Shown here in pieces: positions 45,348-54,296 of a DNA stretch of 64,000 nucleotides. The stretch lies in the NCBI GenBank assembly GCA_039679645.1, contig JBDKUO010000004.1, positions 1 to 64,000 of the forward strand, written 5' to 3'. Position 1 is the stretch's first letter. Each line of letters begins with the position of its first letter. This DNA comes from Armatimonadota bacterium (GTDB lineage Bacteria; Armatimonadota; UBA5829). The position numbers and the translations under genes are program-made. Under the pieces are notes generated by a model. That model made no database searches. It was not told the DNA's origin and worked only from the letters and a program-made list of their open reading frames with translations.

Positions 45348-45955
45348 TTCCCCAGTCCCATTGTCTCAGATTGTGGTAGACGTCCCAAGGTTTTTCATCA
45401 AGCAGGTTTAGCATCTCATAGTGATCGAGGATATCTCGCACAGCAGACCGCGCCTGGAACTCGTTTAGTGCAGAGAACGCAAATTCCGCAAACCTTGGCA
45501 TCTCCCTCTTAAGGATACTCACATCTACATCTTCTTTCAATGACAGGCGCTCGTAGGGTGGCACGACGATGTAGTCATATATGACTGCCTCAGACTTGCC
45601 TCTGGCAGTCCGTAGTATTCTGCCGCGCCTCTGTACAAACTCACGTGGATTTGTGCTGCTTGCGAGCACGAACGCAATTCGCGTAGATGGCACATCAACA
45701 CCTTCGTCTAGGCACTTGATAGCCACAAGAACCTGGATGTCTCCATCCGCAAACTGCTCAAGCAACTTCTCTCGATCAGGCAAGCTTACGTCATGGACAA
45801 ACTCATGACAACGCAAGCCCAGATCAGCAACCGCCTGGAGTACATCACGATGGCCGCCCGGCGCGCAGTATATCAGGATGTCTCGCGTTTCCCGACCATT
45901 CCGCCTGTCGTCATCAACCAGACCTTTGAGGAGGGTAAGCCGAGCTGTGCGAGAC
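45331..45955 (-). pseudogene. C-terminal half of a Dnd-type DEAD/DEAH-box helicase
   Basis: Only helicase domain 2 remains. The frame runs from about 45955: GRETRDILIYCAPGGHRDVL, then VLVAIKCLDEGVDVPSTRIA (motif V region) and FVQRRGRILRTARGK (motif VI with the arginine finger), followed by a C-terminal helical part. Motifs I to III are missing because the frame meets an opposite-strand ParB/RepB-like gene piece at about 45.96 kb. Helicases like this serve as the restriction part of phosphorothioation systems. Confidence 0.72.
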
Positions 45956-46094
45956 GAGGCTCTTCTTCGTAGTTAACGCAATGAAGATGCTCTTCAGAGA
46001 CGAGAACTTCATGAACCTGCTCAGGGCCGAGGGCCTGGAGAGCCTGCCGGAGTTCTTGGCTCAAAAGATAAAGGAGGGAGAAGTCAATGGATAA
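45956..46094 (+). pseudogene. C-terminal remnant of a ParB/RepB-like protein
   Basis: The plus-strand frame reads ETRLFFVVNAMKMLFRDENF and AEGLESLPEFLAQKIKEGEV up to TAA (46092-46094). This is the end of the first of two tandem RepB-like partition proteins; the rest has been lost at the junction with the helicase half. It overlaps the start of the second gene by 8 nt. Confidence 0.5.
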
Positions 46095-46752
46095 TGTGTT
46101 TGGCGATAGCATCGGTGCCCTGAAGATCGGGTTCGAGATGAACGGCAAGACTCTGCGGCTTGCCGACATTCTGCCTTCGCGAAAGCCCGATGAGAAGCTG
46201 CAGGCCAGCCGCAAGTTCGCGACGGTCGTGGCGTCCATCCGCGAAGTAGGGATAATCGAGCCGCCGATAGTCCATCCCATGGGCAACGGACCGGATGCGA
46301 AATACCTGCTACTTGATGGGCATATGCGTATCGAAGCGCTCAAAGAGATTGGCTGCGACACAGTGTTTTGCCTAATATCTACAGACGATGAGTCCTACAC
46401 TTACAACAACAAGGTGAACCAAGTGACTGCGATCCAAGAACACTTCATGATTCTGAAGGCCATTGAGCGTGGGGTTAGCGAGGACAGAATAGCGAGCGCC
46501 CTCAAGGTCGATGTGAGTTTTATCCGGCAGAAGCGGAACCTGCTGCAAGGCATCTGTCCTGAAGCGGTTGACCTGCTCAAGGATGTGGCAGCCGGGGCAG
46601 TAACCATTCGCAAGCTCAAGAAGGTCAAACCCTCCAGGCAGGTGGAGATAGTTGAGATGATGTTGATGGTTCATAACTTCAGTTCTGTATACTGCGAAGC
46701 ACTGATATACTGCGCGTACTTTGCCGACTTCTCAAACAGATCAGAGATGTAG
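46087..46752 (+). pseudogene. RepB/ParB-like partition protein, truncated
   Basis: A 221-residue frame starting at ATG 46087 (GGAGGGAG upstream). The N-terminal part is a ParB-like nuclease/CTPase fold: RKFATVVASIREVGIIEPPI, then LLLDGHMRIEALKEIG, followed by a helix-turn-helix (SEDRIASALKVDVSFIRQKR). The C-terminal end departs from family-like sequence after about residue 205, where DUF6884-like sequence on the other strand begins, so its last domain is missing. Such tandem pairs occur on integrative elements near recombinases. It probably bound DNA of its former element. Confidence 0.65.
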
Positions 46753-46820
46753 AGGCTCCCGGCCGGATGTGAACCATCGCGCTTTTTGGACGCGCAGGCG
46801 ACCAGGCAGATAGTGCTCAT
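46671..46820 (-). pseudogene. N-terminal fragment of a DUF6884-like protein
   Basis: MSTICLVACASKKR and GSLYISDLFEKSAKYAQ are typical of the start of DUF6884 proteins, then the frame ends after 49 residues in the ParB-like sequence. The ATG at 46820 overlaps the McrC fragment stop (ATGA), so this is a piece of one former operon, McrC followed by DUF6884. Confidence 0.6.
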
Positions 46821-47390
46821 CGCTGCTCCTCACTACCAGCCGCGAGGCTCAAAATGGTGCGAGAAAGACTAGAAGCGAGCGCCCTCTCCAAGGACGTTAT
46901 GAGCCCCAGTTCGCCTGTAGAGTGCCCATCCGCGTCAGCCAGCGGTTCAACAGGGATCCCAAGGAATGAGAGCGTCCTGTTCGCTGAGGAGTTCAGTATC
47001 CAGGGTTTCTCACCTACTGATGGTCCTATCCAGTCTTGCCCCACAGGGTATGCGAGGAACCCGGCAACCGGTGAGTGAGTGGGACCCAAAGCTGATAGGT
47101 AAGCCGCCATCTGGTAGAGGTCTTCGCGCAGAACACCGCTTGGCACCTCCCTGGAAGGTGTTGCGTTCTTATACTTAGCATCGAGAACGCCTACTACCAT
47201 CTTGGTGAACGGATCTAGGAGCAGGATGTCAGGTCTTACCCTCTGCAGCGAAGTTCCGCGCGCACCTCGGAGCAAGAACCTTGCGTTCTCTTCCTCCCTT
47301 GTGCCGTGGACCACATCATAGGAGTGCATCCCATCGCGAATGACGTTGAAGAGATAGATCTCCCATATCTCAGCTATATCGAGCAGGACT
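46817..47390 (-). pseudogene. mcrC: C-terminal fragment of McrC
   Basis: The frame reads LDIAEIWEIYLFNVIRDG, then RVRPDILLLDPF and MVVGVLDAKYKNA (the PD-(D/E)xK core, with Asp and DAKYK), then DLYQMAAYLSAL. This is the nuclease end of McrC, the subunit that cuts methylated DNA together with the GTPase McrB. The N-terminal half and mcrB are missing; the frame meets the phage tail piece at about 47388. The C-terminus is complete and coupled to the DUF6884 piece. Confidence 0.75.
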
Positions 47391-47805
47391 CACGAAGGCT
47401 CAGCACCCATTTCTCCCGTTCGGCGGTCGGCTCGCCTGTAGCGGGATTGATGAGCCCCGAATCCTGGTTATGCGTGTAGTTATACTTCAGAAGCTCGACA
47501 TAGACGTAGTCCACGCCGCTCGTCTTTGCTGGGTCGTAAGCAAGTGTCGCACCGGACACCTGTTCGACGTGGCCGTCTATGTATACGACTCCCGGCGAGA
47601 GTGTCAAGACATTGCCAGCAACCTGCGGTACAAGCCCACCAAGGATAGCGCCGTCCCTGTAGAGCAGGTCCGCGAGCTTTTTTTGCTCATTGATGGCGAT
47701 GTCCTGGACCTCGTTTAGTTCCGAGTCCAGCAGGTCTCTATCCTGATGGAATCTTACCCGCTTGTAGTTCTTGGCGGGGTCGAAGGTGTTCCTTGATATG
47801 GACAT
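47374..47805 (-). pseudogene. Phage tail protein fragment (DUF4815-like)
   Basis: The 143-residue frame starts like a phage baseplate or tail-fibre protein: KNYKRVRFHQDRDLLDSELN, then ALPYDPAK-type beta repeats and GEPTAEREKWVLSLRE, after which it runs into the McrC piece and stops 5 codons later. The start is intact (ATG with GGAGAC upstream). It lies 9 nt after the preceding phage gene piece, so the two came together. Confidence 0.6.
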
Positions 47806-47814
47806 GGCGTCTCC

Positions 47815-48235
47815 TTATATCTTGATGACCCCGACAAGCTCGACGCGCGTGTCGGACGTCTTGTTGAAATCAGGGATGTTCTTCACTTCATACAGATAGC
47901 CCGGGCTTTTCACCTGTCCGGATGGATTGCTGGACTGGTTAAACACGCCGCCCTCGGCATAGTCGGAACTAACGCTTGGGACATACTCGACATTGCCTCC
48001 AAAGAAGCCATACTCCCGAATAGTGATCCCGTTTGCCTCGGCTTCCTCGAACCGGAAGAAGACACCGATGATTTGCGTTTCCAGTCCGGTCTCTGAGTAG
48101 TGGACACCGTTCACCTCAAGTGTCCCTTGCGGGTCTTCTGCAAGAAATGCAATCTTGTAGTAGCGCTTCCTGGAGCGCTCGTGGATGAGCGCGATCTGAT
48201 CGACGCTCACATCGGGCGGGTTCATCGGGTCAGTG
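47815..48235 (-). pseudogene. Phage-derived protein fragment
   Basis: A tail-associated protein lacking its N-terminus. It reads SVDQIALIHERSRKRYYKIA, GTLEVNGVHYSETG and ITIREYGFFGGNVEYV, as in proteins encoded just upstream of DUF4815 genes. The frame can be extended to 48291 but only through the opposite-strand recombinase, so I place the boundary at about 48.23 kb. Confidence 0.55.
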
Positions 48236-49543
48236 AACGTGGTGTTCAATAGCCTCGATGCCCAGCGGGAGTCCAGCGAAGCATATATCACGAGCCAGAA
48301 GCATGAGGGCTGGACGGCGCTGCCGGATATCTACTCAGACGGAGGTTTCACTGGAGCTAACACCGAAAGGCCCGGTCTGCAGCGACTTCTCGACGACATC
48401 CGCGCAGGCAAGATAGACGCGGTAGTCACCTACAAGGTTGACAGGCTCTCCAGGTCGCTCCTCGACTTCGCCCGGCTGATGGAGCTTTTCGAAGAGCACG
48501 ATGTCTCATTCGTGAGTGTCACGCAGAACTTTTCGACTACGACTGCCATAGGGAAATTGACGCTCAATATTTTGATGAGTTTCGCCGAGTTTGAGCGCGC
48601 CATCATAGCCGAGAGGGTGCGCGACAAGGTGGCGGCGTCGAAGCGCAAGGGCAAGTTCATGGGCGGCACACCCTTGCTGGGTTACGATATCTGCCCGACG
48701 ACGCATAAACTCCTGATAAACCCTGGAGAAGCCCGAACGGTGCGCCACATCTTCAAACGCTTTGCTGAAGTAGGCTCAGGGCTTACCACAGCAAAGGAAC
48801 TGAATGCAAAAGGCGTTACGACCAAATCATGGACCACCAGAGACGGTAAATATAGAGAAGGTAAGCCTTGGAACGCCTCCCTCATCTACCGCATGCTTTC
48901 AAACCGCACTTATCTCGGCGAAACCGTTCACAAAGACGATTGCTACCCTGGAGAACACGACGCAATCATCTCTAAAAGCCAGTGGGACGCGGCACAGGCG
49001 ATGATCCATGCAAACCCGAGGAAGACCCAAAGAAGCCACGAATCGGTCCCTGCGCTGCTCGGTGGTATCATCCGCTGCAGGCACTGCGACCGAGCGATGA
49101 TCAGCACATACACCCGGAAGGCCGGCAGGACTTACCGCTACTATGTCTGCACCAAAGCCAGCAAGAGTGGCTATGACTGCTGCCCGGTAAAAACAGTCGC
49201 GGCAGGCGATATGGAGCAGGCGGTGATTGGTCAGATCCGCGCGCTCTTCCATTCCCCAGAGATGATAGCACAGACATATCTTGCGGCTAAGCAGCTCGCC
49301 AGCGAGGAAGGACCCGACATCACGCCCACTCAGTGGGAAGTGATCGATGCCCTGAAGGACTTCGACGCCGTCTGGGAAGAGCTTAACCCTGCGGAGCAGC
49401 GGCGAATAGTCGGATGTCTTGTCGAGCGTGTGACTGTGAGCGTTGACGGTCTGAATGTGCGGCTTCGAACCGATGGTATTCACTCCCTCCTGTCATCTCT
49501 GGACAATACACACGATGAAAATGAAAGGACAAACGAGCGATGA
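48233..49543 (+). pseudogene. Serine recombinase lacking the catalytic N-terminus
   Basis: A 436-codon frame with most of a large serine recombinase. FNSLDAQRESSEAYITSQKH and DRLSRSLLDFARLMELFEEH belong to the resolvase fold, the Recombinase domain follows (FMGGTPLLGYDI), then the zinc ribbon (CRHCDRAMIS, YVCTKA) and a C-terminal coiled coil. The usual first 20 or so residues, with the catalytic serine after the first beta strand, are missing, so the protein should be inactive. The boundary coincides with the phage tail piece at about 48.23 kb. Its stop overlaps the next gene by 4 nt. Confidence 0.78.
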
Positions 49544-49944
49544 GCGGTATATCACTTGTCGAGGACGCAGGCGGAATAAGCGTGCGTATTCCGATGAAAA
49601 TTAAGAAGCGCGGAGGGCGGAAAAAGATTACTGTGCCGACTGGTCTCGACGGGGCGATGGAGAACGGTTGCGACAACGCCTTTGCTATAGCTATCGGTCG
49701 AGCTTACTGCTGGCTAGAGATGCTGGAGTCCGGCAAGTATCGCTCGATGCGAGAGATGGCTGAAGCTCTAGGCATTTGTGTTACGTATATGCCCCGGCTT
49801 CTCCGGTTTACGTTGCTGGCTCCAGATATAGTGGAGGCAATCTTGGACGGCAATGAACCGGACGGCTTCAGCCAAAACAAGCTGATTGGAAGAATTCCTG
49901 CTGACTGGGAGGAGCAACGGAGGAAGTGGGGATTCACGCGATAA
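49540..49944 (+). CDS. Recombinase-associated HTH-like protein
   Basis: A 134-residue protein coupled to the recombinase gene by an ATGA overlap. SMREMAEALGICVTYMPRLL is a clear helix-turn-helix, followed by APDIVEAILDGNEP and RIPADWEEQRRKWGF, a common C-terminal pattern in proteins encoded next to serine recombinases. It may act as a recombination directionality factor or regulator. It appears intact but has lost its partner's function. Confidence 0.7.
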   Translation: MSGISLVEDAGGISVRIPMKIKKRGGRKKITVPTGLDGAMENGCDNAFAIAIGRAYCWLEMLESGKYRSMREMAEALGICVTYMPRLLRFTLLAPDIVEAILDGNEPDGFSQNKLIGRIPADWEEQRRKWGFTR

Positions 49945-49956
49945 ACAACTCTGCTA

Positions 49957-51129
49957 TTAGTCTGACCACCAAGCCGCCGACAGACATCCCGGCCCGCTGT
50001 CGAATATCATCTTTCCGATGCGAGCATGCGGCATGTCGAATGTCCAGAATTGAAACTGGTCGCTTCGATTGTCGACAACCGCTTCGCCTCCCCAGGTGAC
50101 CTGTCCTCGAAGCACCACCTTGGATGGATTTTTCAGCCAGCCAACCGCTTCCATGAATATTATCGAGCCGCCATCGGGCTGGATACTCAGATATGAAGAC
50201 TGCCATTTGGCGATACGCCGAAACGCGCAACCATCGGATTTTAATGCATATAGGGCTTCGTCGGTGTTGACATGCGGCTCACCGTATGAGTATGATGCGA
50301 GCGCAGCCATCCATGAGCCTTTCGATTGAGACAGCAAAGTGATTCCCCATGGGTCGTTGTGCGAACGGTGAATTGGCAGCCTTTTGGTTCTGCCGTTGGA
50401 TTTGTATAAGAAGACTCCTATGCCATCACACAGCGCATAGCCGGTGCCATCTCCAAGCTCGGCTACGGCATCGATAGTGTCACGCCACCTGAACAGAACT
50501 CTCCGGCGTCCAGTTACAGGCTGAGCATATATGGTCGAGCCTTTCTTTGTCGACGATACCACCAAGATTAACTCGTTGCGTTTTGCAGACCATGCCGCGC
50601 ATGTGAACCCACCGTATCCCGAATAAGCTTTCATGCGTCCGAGGTAAGCGTCATAGATACGAACCGGACCATCGGAATAGGGGTCCACGATTGCGAGATA
50701 CCGACCGGAGCCTGACCACAGCAACTGCTCATTGGTGTATCCCGGATATATGGTTCTGACCCGCCTGGTCTTTCTATCCCACAGCCGAAGGCCGCTCGGC
50801 GTCAGCTTGATATCAGCATCACTTATGGCTGCGATGGTCGGACTCTGGCCGATGGCGACGTAGCCGCCATTACACGAAACTGCTATGCTCGAACCTGCGA
50901 AGTCTTGATAGGCCCCGTTGTAGAAGCCGTTTATGAGGGTTGACCGCTTACCTGATCGCAGGTCAGATTCCATAACGTCGATGCGGCCTGACGTCGGAGC
51001 ATTGGCTCCGTTATCGCTGCTCTTCGCAAGTTCAGCGGAATACAGATAGACCACTCGTCCGTGGTCAGCTCGAACAGTCGAAACCGACACAACCGCAAGC
51101 ACAAGGCATATCAGCATAAGGTTTCGCAT
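49957..51129 (-). CDS. Secreted beta-propeller-like protein
   Basis: A 390-residue protein with a signal peptide (LICLVLAVVSVSTVRA) and repeated beta units of about 45 residues (LRLWDRKTRRVRTIYPG, QLLWSGSGRYLAIVDPY, AAWSAKRNELILVVSS), like a TolB or WD40-type propeller. It is probably a surface or periplasmic protein. ATG 51129 is favoured because GAGGAG precedes it; an upstream ATG (51153) overlaps a TATAAT box (51152-51157) with no clear -35. It is intact among broken genes and may be a chromosomal gene on the far side of the mosaic. Confidence 0.7.
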   Translation of the reverse strand: MRNLMLICLVLAVVSVSTVRADHGRVVYLYSAELAKSSDNGANAPTSGRIDVMESDLRSGKRSTLINGFYNGAYQDFAGSSIAVSCNGGYVAIGQSPTIAAISDADIKLTPSGLRLWDRKTRRVRTIYPGYTNEQLLWSGSGRYLAIVDPYSDGPVRIYDAYLGRMKAYSGYGGFTCAAWSAKRNELILVVSSTKKGSTIYAQPVTGRRRVLFRWRDTIDAVAELGDGTGYALCDGIGVFLYKSNGRTKRLPIHRSHNDPWGITLLSQSKGSWMAALASYSYGEPHVNTDEALYALKSDGCAFRRIAKWQSSYLSIQPDGGSIIFMEAVGWLKNPSKVVLRGQVTWGGEAVVDNRSDQFQFWTFDMPHARIGKMIFDSGPGCLSAAWWSD

Positions 51130-51157
51130 AGTCAGCACACTCCTCGCAGCCATTATA

Positions 51158-51435
51158 CATGATAACAAGACGGGCAATAAGGCACTGAATTGCGCGTGTT
51201 CATCCCAGCGGATTTTCTCTGTCCGATGCCAGGGTTTCGAACTCGCCCCGAATGTAGATTCGAACTTGAGCTCAAAAATCTTGAAATCGAACCCCCTCAA
51301 GTGTTCAAGATTCAGAGAACACAGCCAAAATCCCGGCAAAACAGGGCAAATTCGCGAGGAGTTCGATTTCAAGTGAGTGCTCAAGAATTAGGTCAGGTAG
51401 GGACTGTTTGGGGGTGTCTCACGCTCAGTTTTACG
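51158..51435. other. Intergenic region without a recognised gene
   Basis: This lies upstream of the propeller gene. It contains scattered TCGAAC and CAAG stretches that look partly like eroded coding or recombination-junction sequence, but I cannot name anything in it. Confidence 0.45.
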
Positions 51436-51454
51436 CTCAAAACGGCGTTTTGAG
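51436..51454. repeat. Inverted repeat, 8-bp stem
   Basis: CTCAAAAC, a 3-nt loop, GTTTTGAG. It lies just before a second hairpin at 51471-51501 and could be part of a composite terminator. Confidence 0.5.
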
Positions 51455-51470
51455 TCCAGATAAGCAAAAA

Positions 51471-51501
51471 GCGAGAAACCATCACAGAGACGGTTTCTCG
51501 C
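51471..51501. terminator. Hairpin with flanking A/T runs
   Basis: GCGAGAAACC and GGTTTCTCGC form a perfect 10-bp stem with an 11-nt loop; the left side has an A-run and the right side TTCACTTTT. It fits a terminator in either direction, most likely for an element that once ended here. Confidence 0.55.
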
Positions 51502-51506
51502 TTCAC

Positions 51507-51540
51507 TTTTGGTAGCCCCGATGGAATACCGGAACATGAC
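51507..51540 (-). other. Possible tRNA 3'-end relic (attachment-site-like)
   Basis: On the minus strand the sequence ends in CCATCGGGGCTACCA, the usual acceptor and CCA end of a tRNA, preceded by a GTTCCGGTATT stretch where a T-loop should be. There is no D-arm or anticodon arm upstream, so it is not a tRNA gene. Integrases often leave such a copy when they use a tRNA as attachment site. Confidence 0.3.
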
Positions 51541-51622
51541 CAAACGTTCAGATTGAGCTGGAGAAACAGGGTTTTTGAGCGTGAATTGGTTGAGGTTTGA
51601 GGGGTCATGTATAGCCTACTAA

Positions 51623-51778
51623 TTAGTGGCAGGCTATGTTATCGGCTATCATGCATCTGCATTGCATGATACCTGAGATACAGCGTTTCAGCCTACCCGA
51701 ACCATGCGTGGCTGCGAACGCAGCAAACTCATCGTAGGTAAACACCGGGTGGGTGGTGAAGAATGTTGTAGTCTTCAT
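51623..51778 (-). pseudogene. N-terminal fragment of an AbiEi-type antitoxin
   Basis: A 51-residue minus-strand frame: TTTFFTTHPVFTYDEFAAFA and GSGRLKRCISGI, similar to the winged-helix start of AbiEi antitoxins. The rest is missing, and the end coincides with a palindrome (51639-51680). It is opposite in orientation to the AbiE pieces at 51965-52356, so an inversion or two separate events are needed. Confidence 0.55.
51641..51680. repeat. Palindromic repeat, copy 1
   Basis: TATCATGCA and TGCATGATA form a perfect 9-bp stem around a 7-nt loop, with flanking GG/CC pairs. The left part, ATCGGCTATCATGCAT (51641-51656), occurs unchanged at 60084-60099. It is a member of a dispersed palindrome family. 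Confidence 0.65.
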
Positions 51779-51964
51779 CTGTGGCCTGCCTGATGCTGCG
51801 TATCAACGCCCGTAGTTGGTAATGACCAGCAATACCATTACAAATGGTAATGGTATTGAGCTGTTTTGTCAACTCGCATGGTACCCTGCTGGGGACAGGC
51901 GAAACAAGCAGCTTTCGCCCGAGGAAACTGTTCATAGCTGTTGCGTATCATCAAGGAACCAGGC

Positions 51965-52159
51965 ATGTTTGCCAAGCTGGCCGAAGCAGCGATGCAGGAA
52001 CCGCCGCGAGTGCGAGCCATGCTCGGGGCGTTGGGACAGGAGGCAAGGATCAGAAAACCAGAACTTGTGAAGCTAAGATCGTCATTGAACCCGCTGTCCA
52101 GGTACGACTTCGGGCGACTGCGATGCATGAAATATGCTAAGGAGTGGCTAGCGAAATGA
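51965..52159 (+). CDS. AbiEi-like antitoxin C-terminal protein (64 aa)
   Basis: A 64-residue frame with its own AAGGA site. PPRVRAMLGALGQEARIRKP and RSSLNPLSRYDFGRLRCM resemble the C-terminal part of AbiEi antitoxins. It may be the remains of a full gene or a short stand-alone protein, and it ends in an ATGA overlap with the AbiEii fragment. It would neutralise the toxin if active; with the toxin truncated it has no target here. Confidence 0.5.
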   Translation: MFAKLAEAAMQEPPRVRAMLGALGQEARIRKPELVKLRSSLNPLSRYDFGRLRCMKYAKEWLAK

Positions 52160-52356
52160 AACTTTTTGAGCACGAGGACTTTGGTCCGATTCTCACCGAG
52201 ACGACCGCCTGGTTAAAAGAGCAGCGTGGCATGGAACGCATCAGCGCCCAGATCGTAGAGAAGGACTATTATGTCACTCAAGTCTTGCGTGCTATCGCAA
52301 CAAACTTCAGCGGCACAGTCCTGTTCAAAGGCTGGCATCCGTGTCAGTGTCAGTAG
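52156..52356 (+). pseudogene. N-terminal fragment of an AbiEii-type toxin
   Basis: The 66-codon frame has EKDYYVTQVLRAIATNFSG then TVLFKG, the start of the nucleotidyltransferase domain of AbiEii toxins, and then breaks at the FKGG active-site turn into unrelated residues and a stop. A GTCGGTA/TACCGAC hairpin (52363-52388) follows. The remaining 200 residues are absent. Confidence 0.65.
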
Positions 52357-52485
52357 CTATTCGTCGGTATATATCGATAACTACCGACACTTTGTACAAG
52401 GAAAGATGAGCGATGTCGGAACTCCCTACCAATGAATTGGTGGTTGTCTCCAATAGCTGTAACATCATCCATTACTTAGCTGATC

Positions 52486-54296
52486 TTATTCTGGAATTGG
52501 ATGAGCAGGCAAAAAGCGATACGCGGTCAATTTCACAATAATGAACAGCAACGATGCCGCGTTCCGCCAGTTGAACTTCTCAGGTTTTGCTATTCCGTGG
52601 GCAGCTTCATTCCGCAGATTGTCTCCTAACTTGTCGGCAAGAAGAAGCCTGATCAGCCATACGAAGTCCGAATCAAAGCCTTCAATATCCGCTAAGATGT
52701 CGAGTATCCGGTTTAGCGTCTGGGCCTCCCAGTCGCCAAGGCCGAGGAAATTCGTCTTTGGCATTCCCAAGCATCCCAAGAAGTCCCTCAACGCTCCCTC
52801 AATTTGCGGGAGAAGAATGTGTATACAAGCGATATGGTCATCGCGGTTGAATGCTTCCAGACCAGCTGTGATCAAGGCCAATCGGCATTCGTCTATGATG
52901 TCGGACTCAGCTATGTGCTGGCGGACTACACCGAGGTAATCCGGATCATTGCTCTTGAGGAGCTCAAACAGATGAGGAATGAAGAAAGTTGCGGCGAAGA
53001 GATAGCGCATTCTGAAGTTGCGAGCCGCGCCATAGGCAAGTTTTCCATCTTCATCATCAATCCTCTTGACGGTCATCTCATCTGTTTGAATGCGAACCGG
53101 GGCAATGTTCAGAAAGACAAACTGCTTCGCTTCGTCGACAGCCTGAGCATAGGCGGCATCATAGGATGGCAGTATATTAGGGTCAGAACTTAGCAGCAGC
53201 AGACATTCCCGTATGGGCAGGGCGCGATATGGGTCCAGCCACTGATTGATCACCTCGTGTGGTATCTCAATCTTGGTCTCTACCGACCGATATTCCTCCT
53301 GCGCCAACTTGTGCTCTCGTTCTATCGCAGCCTTCAGTTCCGCTACTTTCTCTGGCGCGTTGCCCAGTTCCACATAGGCCTGAAGTGCTTTCTCAATACC
53401 ACAATGGAAATGAGATGGCTCCCACTCTTCAATGCAGCTTCGTCTTCGTGTGACGCAGCTACACGTGATCTTGTATCGAGGACTTGGTCATCATTCCCCT
53501 CCAGTTTCCAGAGATCAGCGATCACCTCAAGGAAGCTCCGCTGGATCGGGTGACTATCAGGGATATTAGCAGCATAGTGTTCAACGGCATTTTCAGCGAG
53601 TGCCCGTAGTCGAGATAGATCAACAGAATCTTTCAGTTTCTCCCGGTCGGCAATGGACCTTAGGATATCAAGCGTCCACCGATACTGCCGGGCGGCAGCC
53701 AGCTTGTCCATTATTTCCAGATCCTTGGTCAGGGCACACTCAACTAACTCAGTGTTGTTGAGCTGGAGTGATAAGGAAAGTGCCCGCGTAAGTGCATCAG
53801 CAAGCTCGATTCCCCAATGGTCGCCTGATACCATGTTGCTTAGGTATACATCTGCGCATTCTATATAGGATTCGGTGGCGAGCAGTGCCTGCCTGTAGTT
53901 GCCGGAAGGTCGCATATCCCAGACGACATCCGCGTAGCGTGCCTTGAGTATAGGATTGGTAGTCTCAACGGACCGGAGCTTGTAGTATTCAATGCATTCA
54001 TCGGAGAAATGCTTGCTCCGGTCAGGATACTGGATCTCTTCGCCGTTCTCATAGGTCATACCAAACTGACAACCGAACCTGTAGCCTTGGTTCTTATGTG
54101 GACTGAGATCGAATGCCAACGCCTCATACACCATCTTCTGATAGCTCTCTTGGTCACCGGCCTCCTGATATTTGTCTGCCGCTGCTTTGTAGATGTCACT
54201 CCGGTTGTGCCGGAAGTCATCCTGCGTCGATTCTGACAGGGAAATCAACTGCTCTGGCGACATCTCCTGCCACTCAGGCCTAATCGGTCTACTCAT
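52486..54296 (-). pseudogene. DUF4209/HEPN-like protein, one frameshift
   Basis: Two frames join near 53430 into a protein of about 600 residues. The N-terminal part is a TPR-like helical repeat region (YKAAADKYQEAGDQESYQKM). The second frame carries IEEWEPSHFHCGIEKALQAY and, near its end, LGDNLRNEAAHGIAKPEKFN, the hallmark of DUF4209; RNEAAH fits the R-x4-6-H motif of HEPN ribonucleases. The ATG at 54296 overlaps the PIN gene stop (ATGA). It was probably an RNA-cutting effector. It may be dead, or the shift may be recent or a sequencing error. Confidence 0.65.

Noticed and set aside
46087-46752. Functional chromosome partition ParB
   Set aside because: The protein is RepB-like, lacks its C-terminal part and sits in a block of gene fragments without a ParA.
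51507-51540. Complete tRNA gene
   Set aside because: Only the acceptor end fits; D- and anticodon arms are absent and the T-loop is abnormal.
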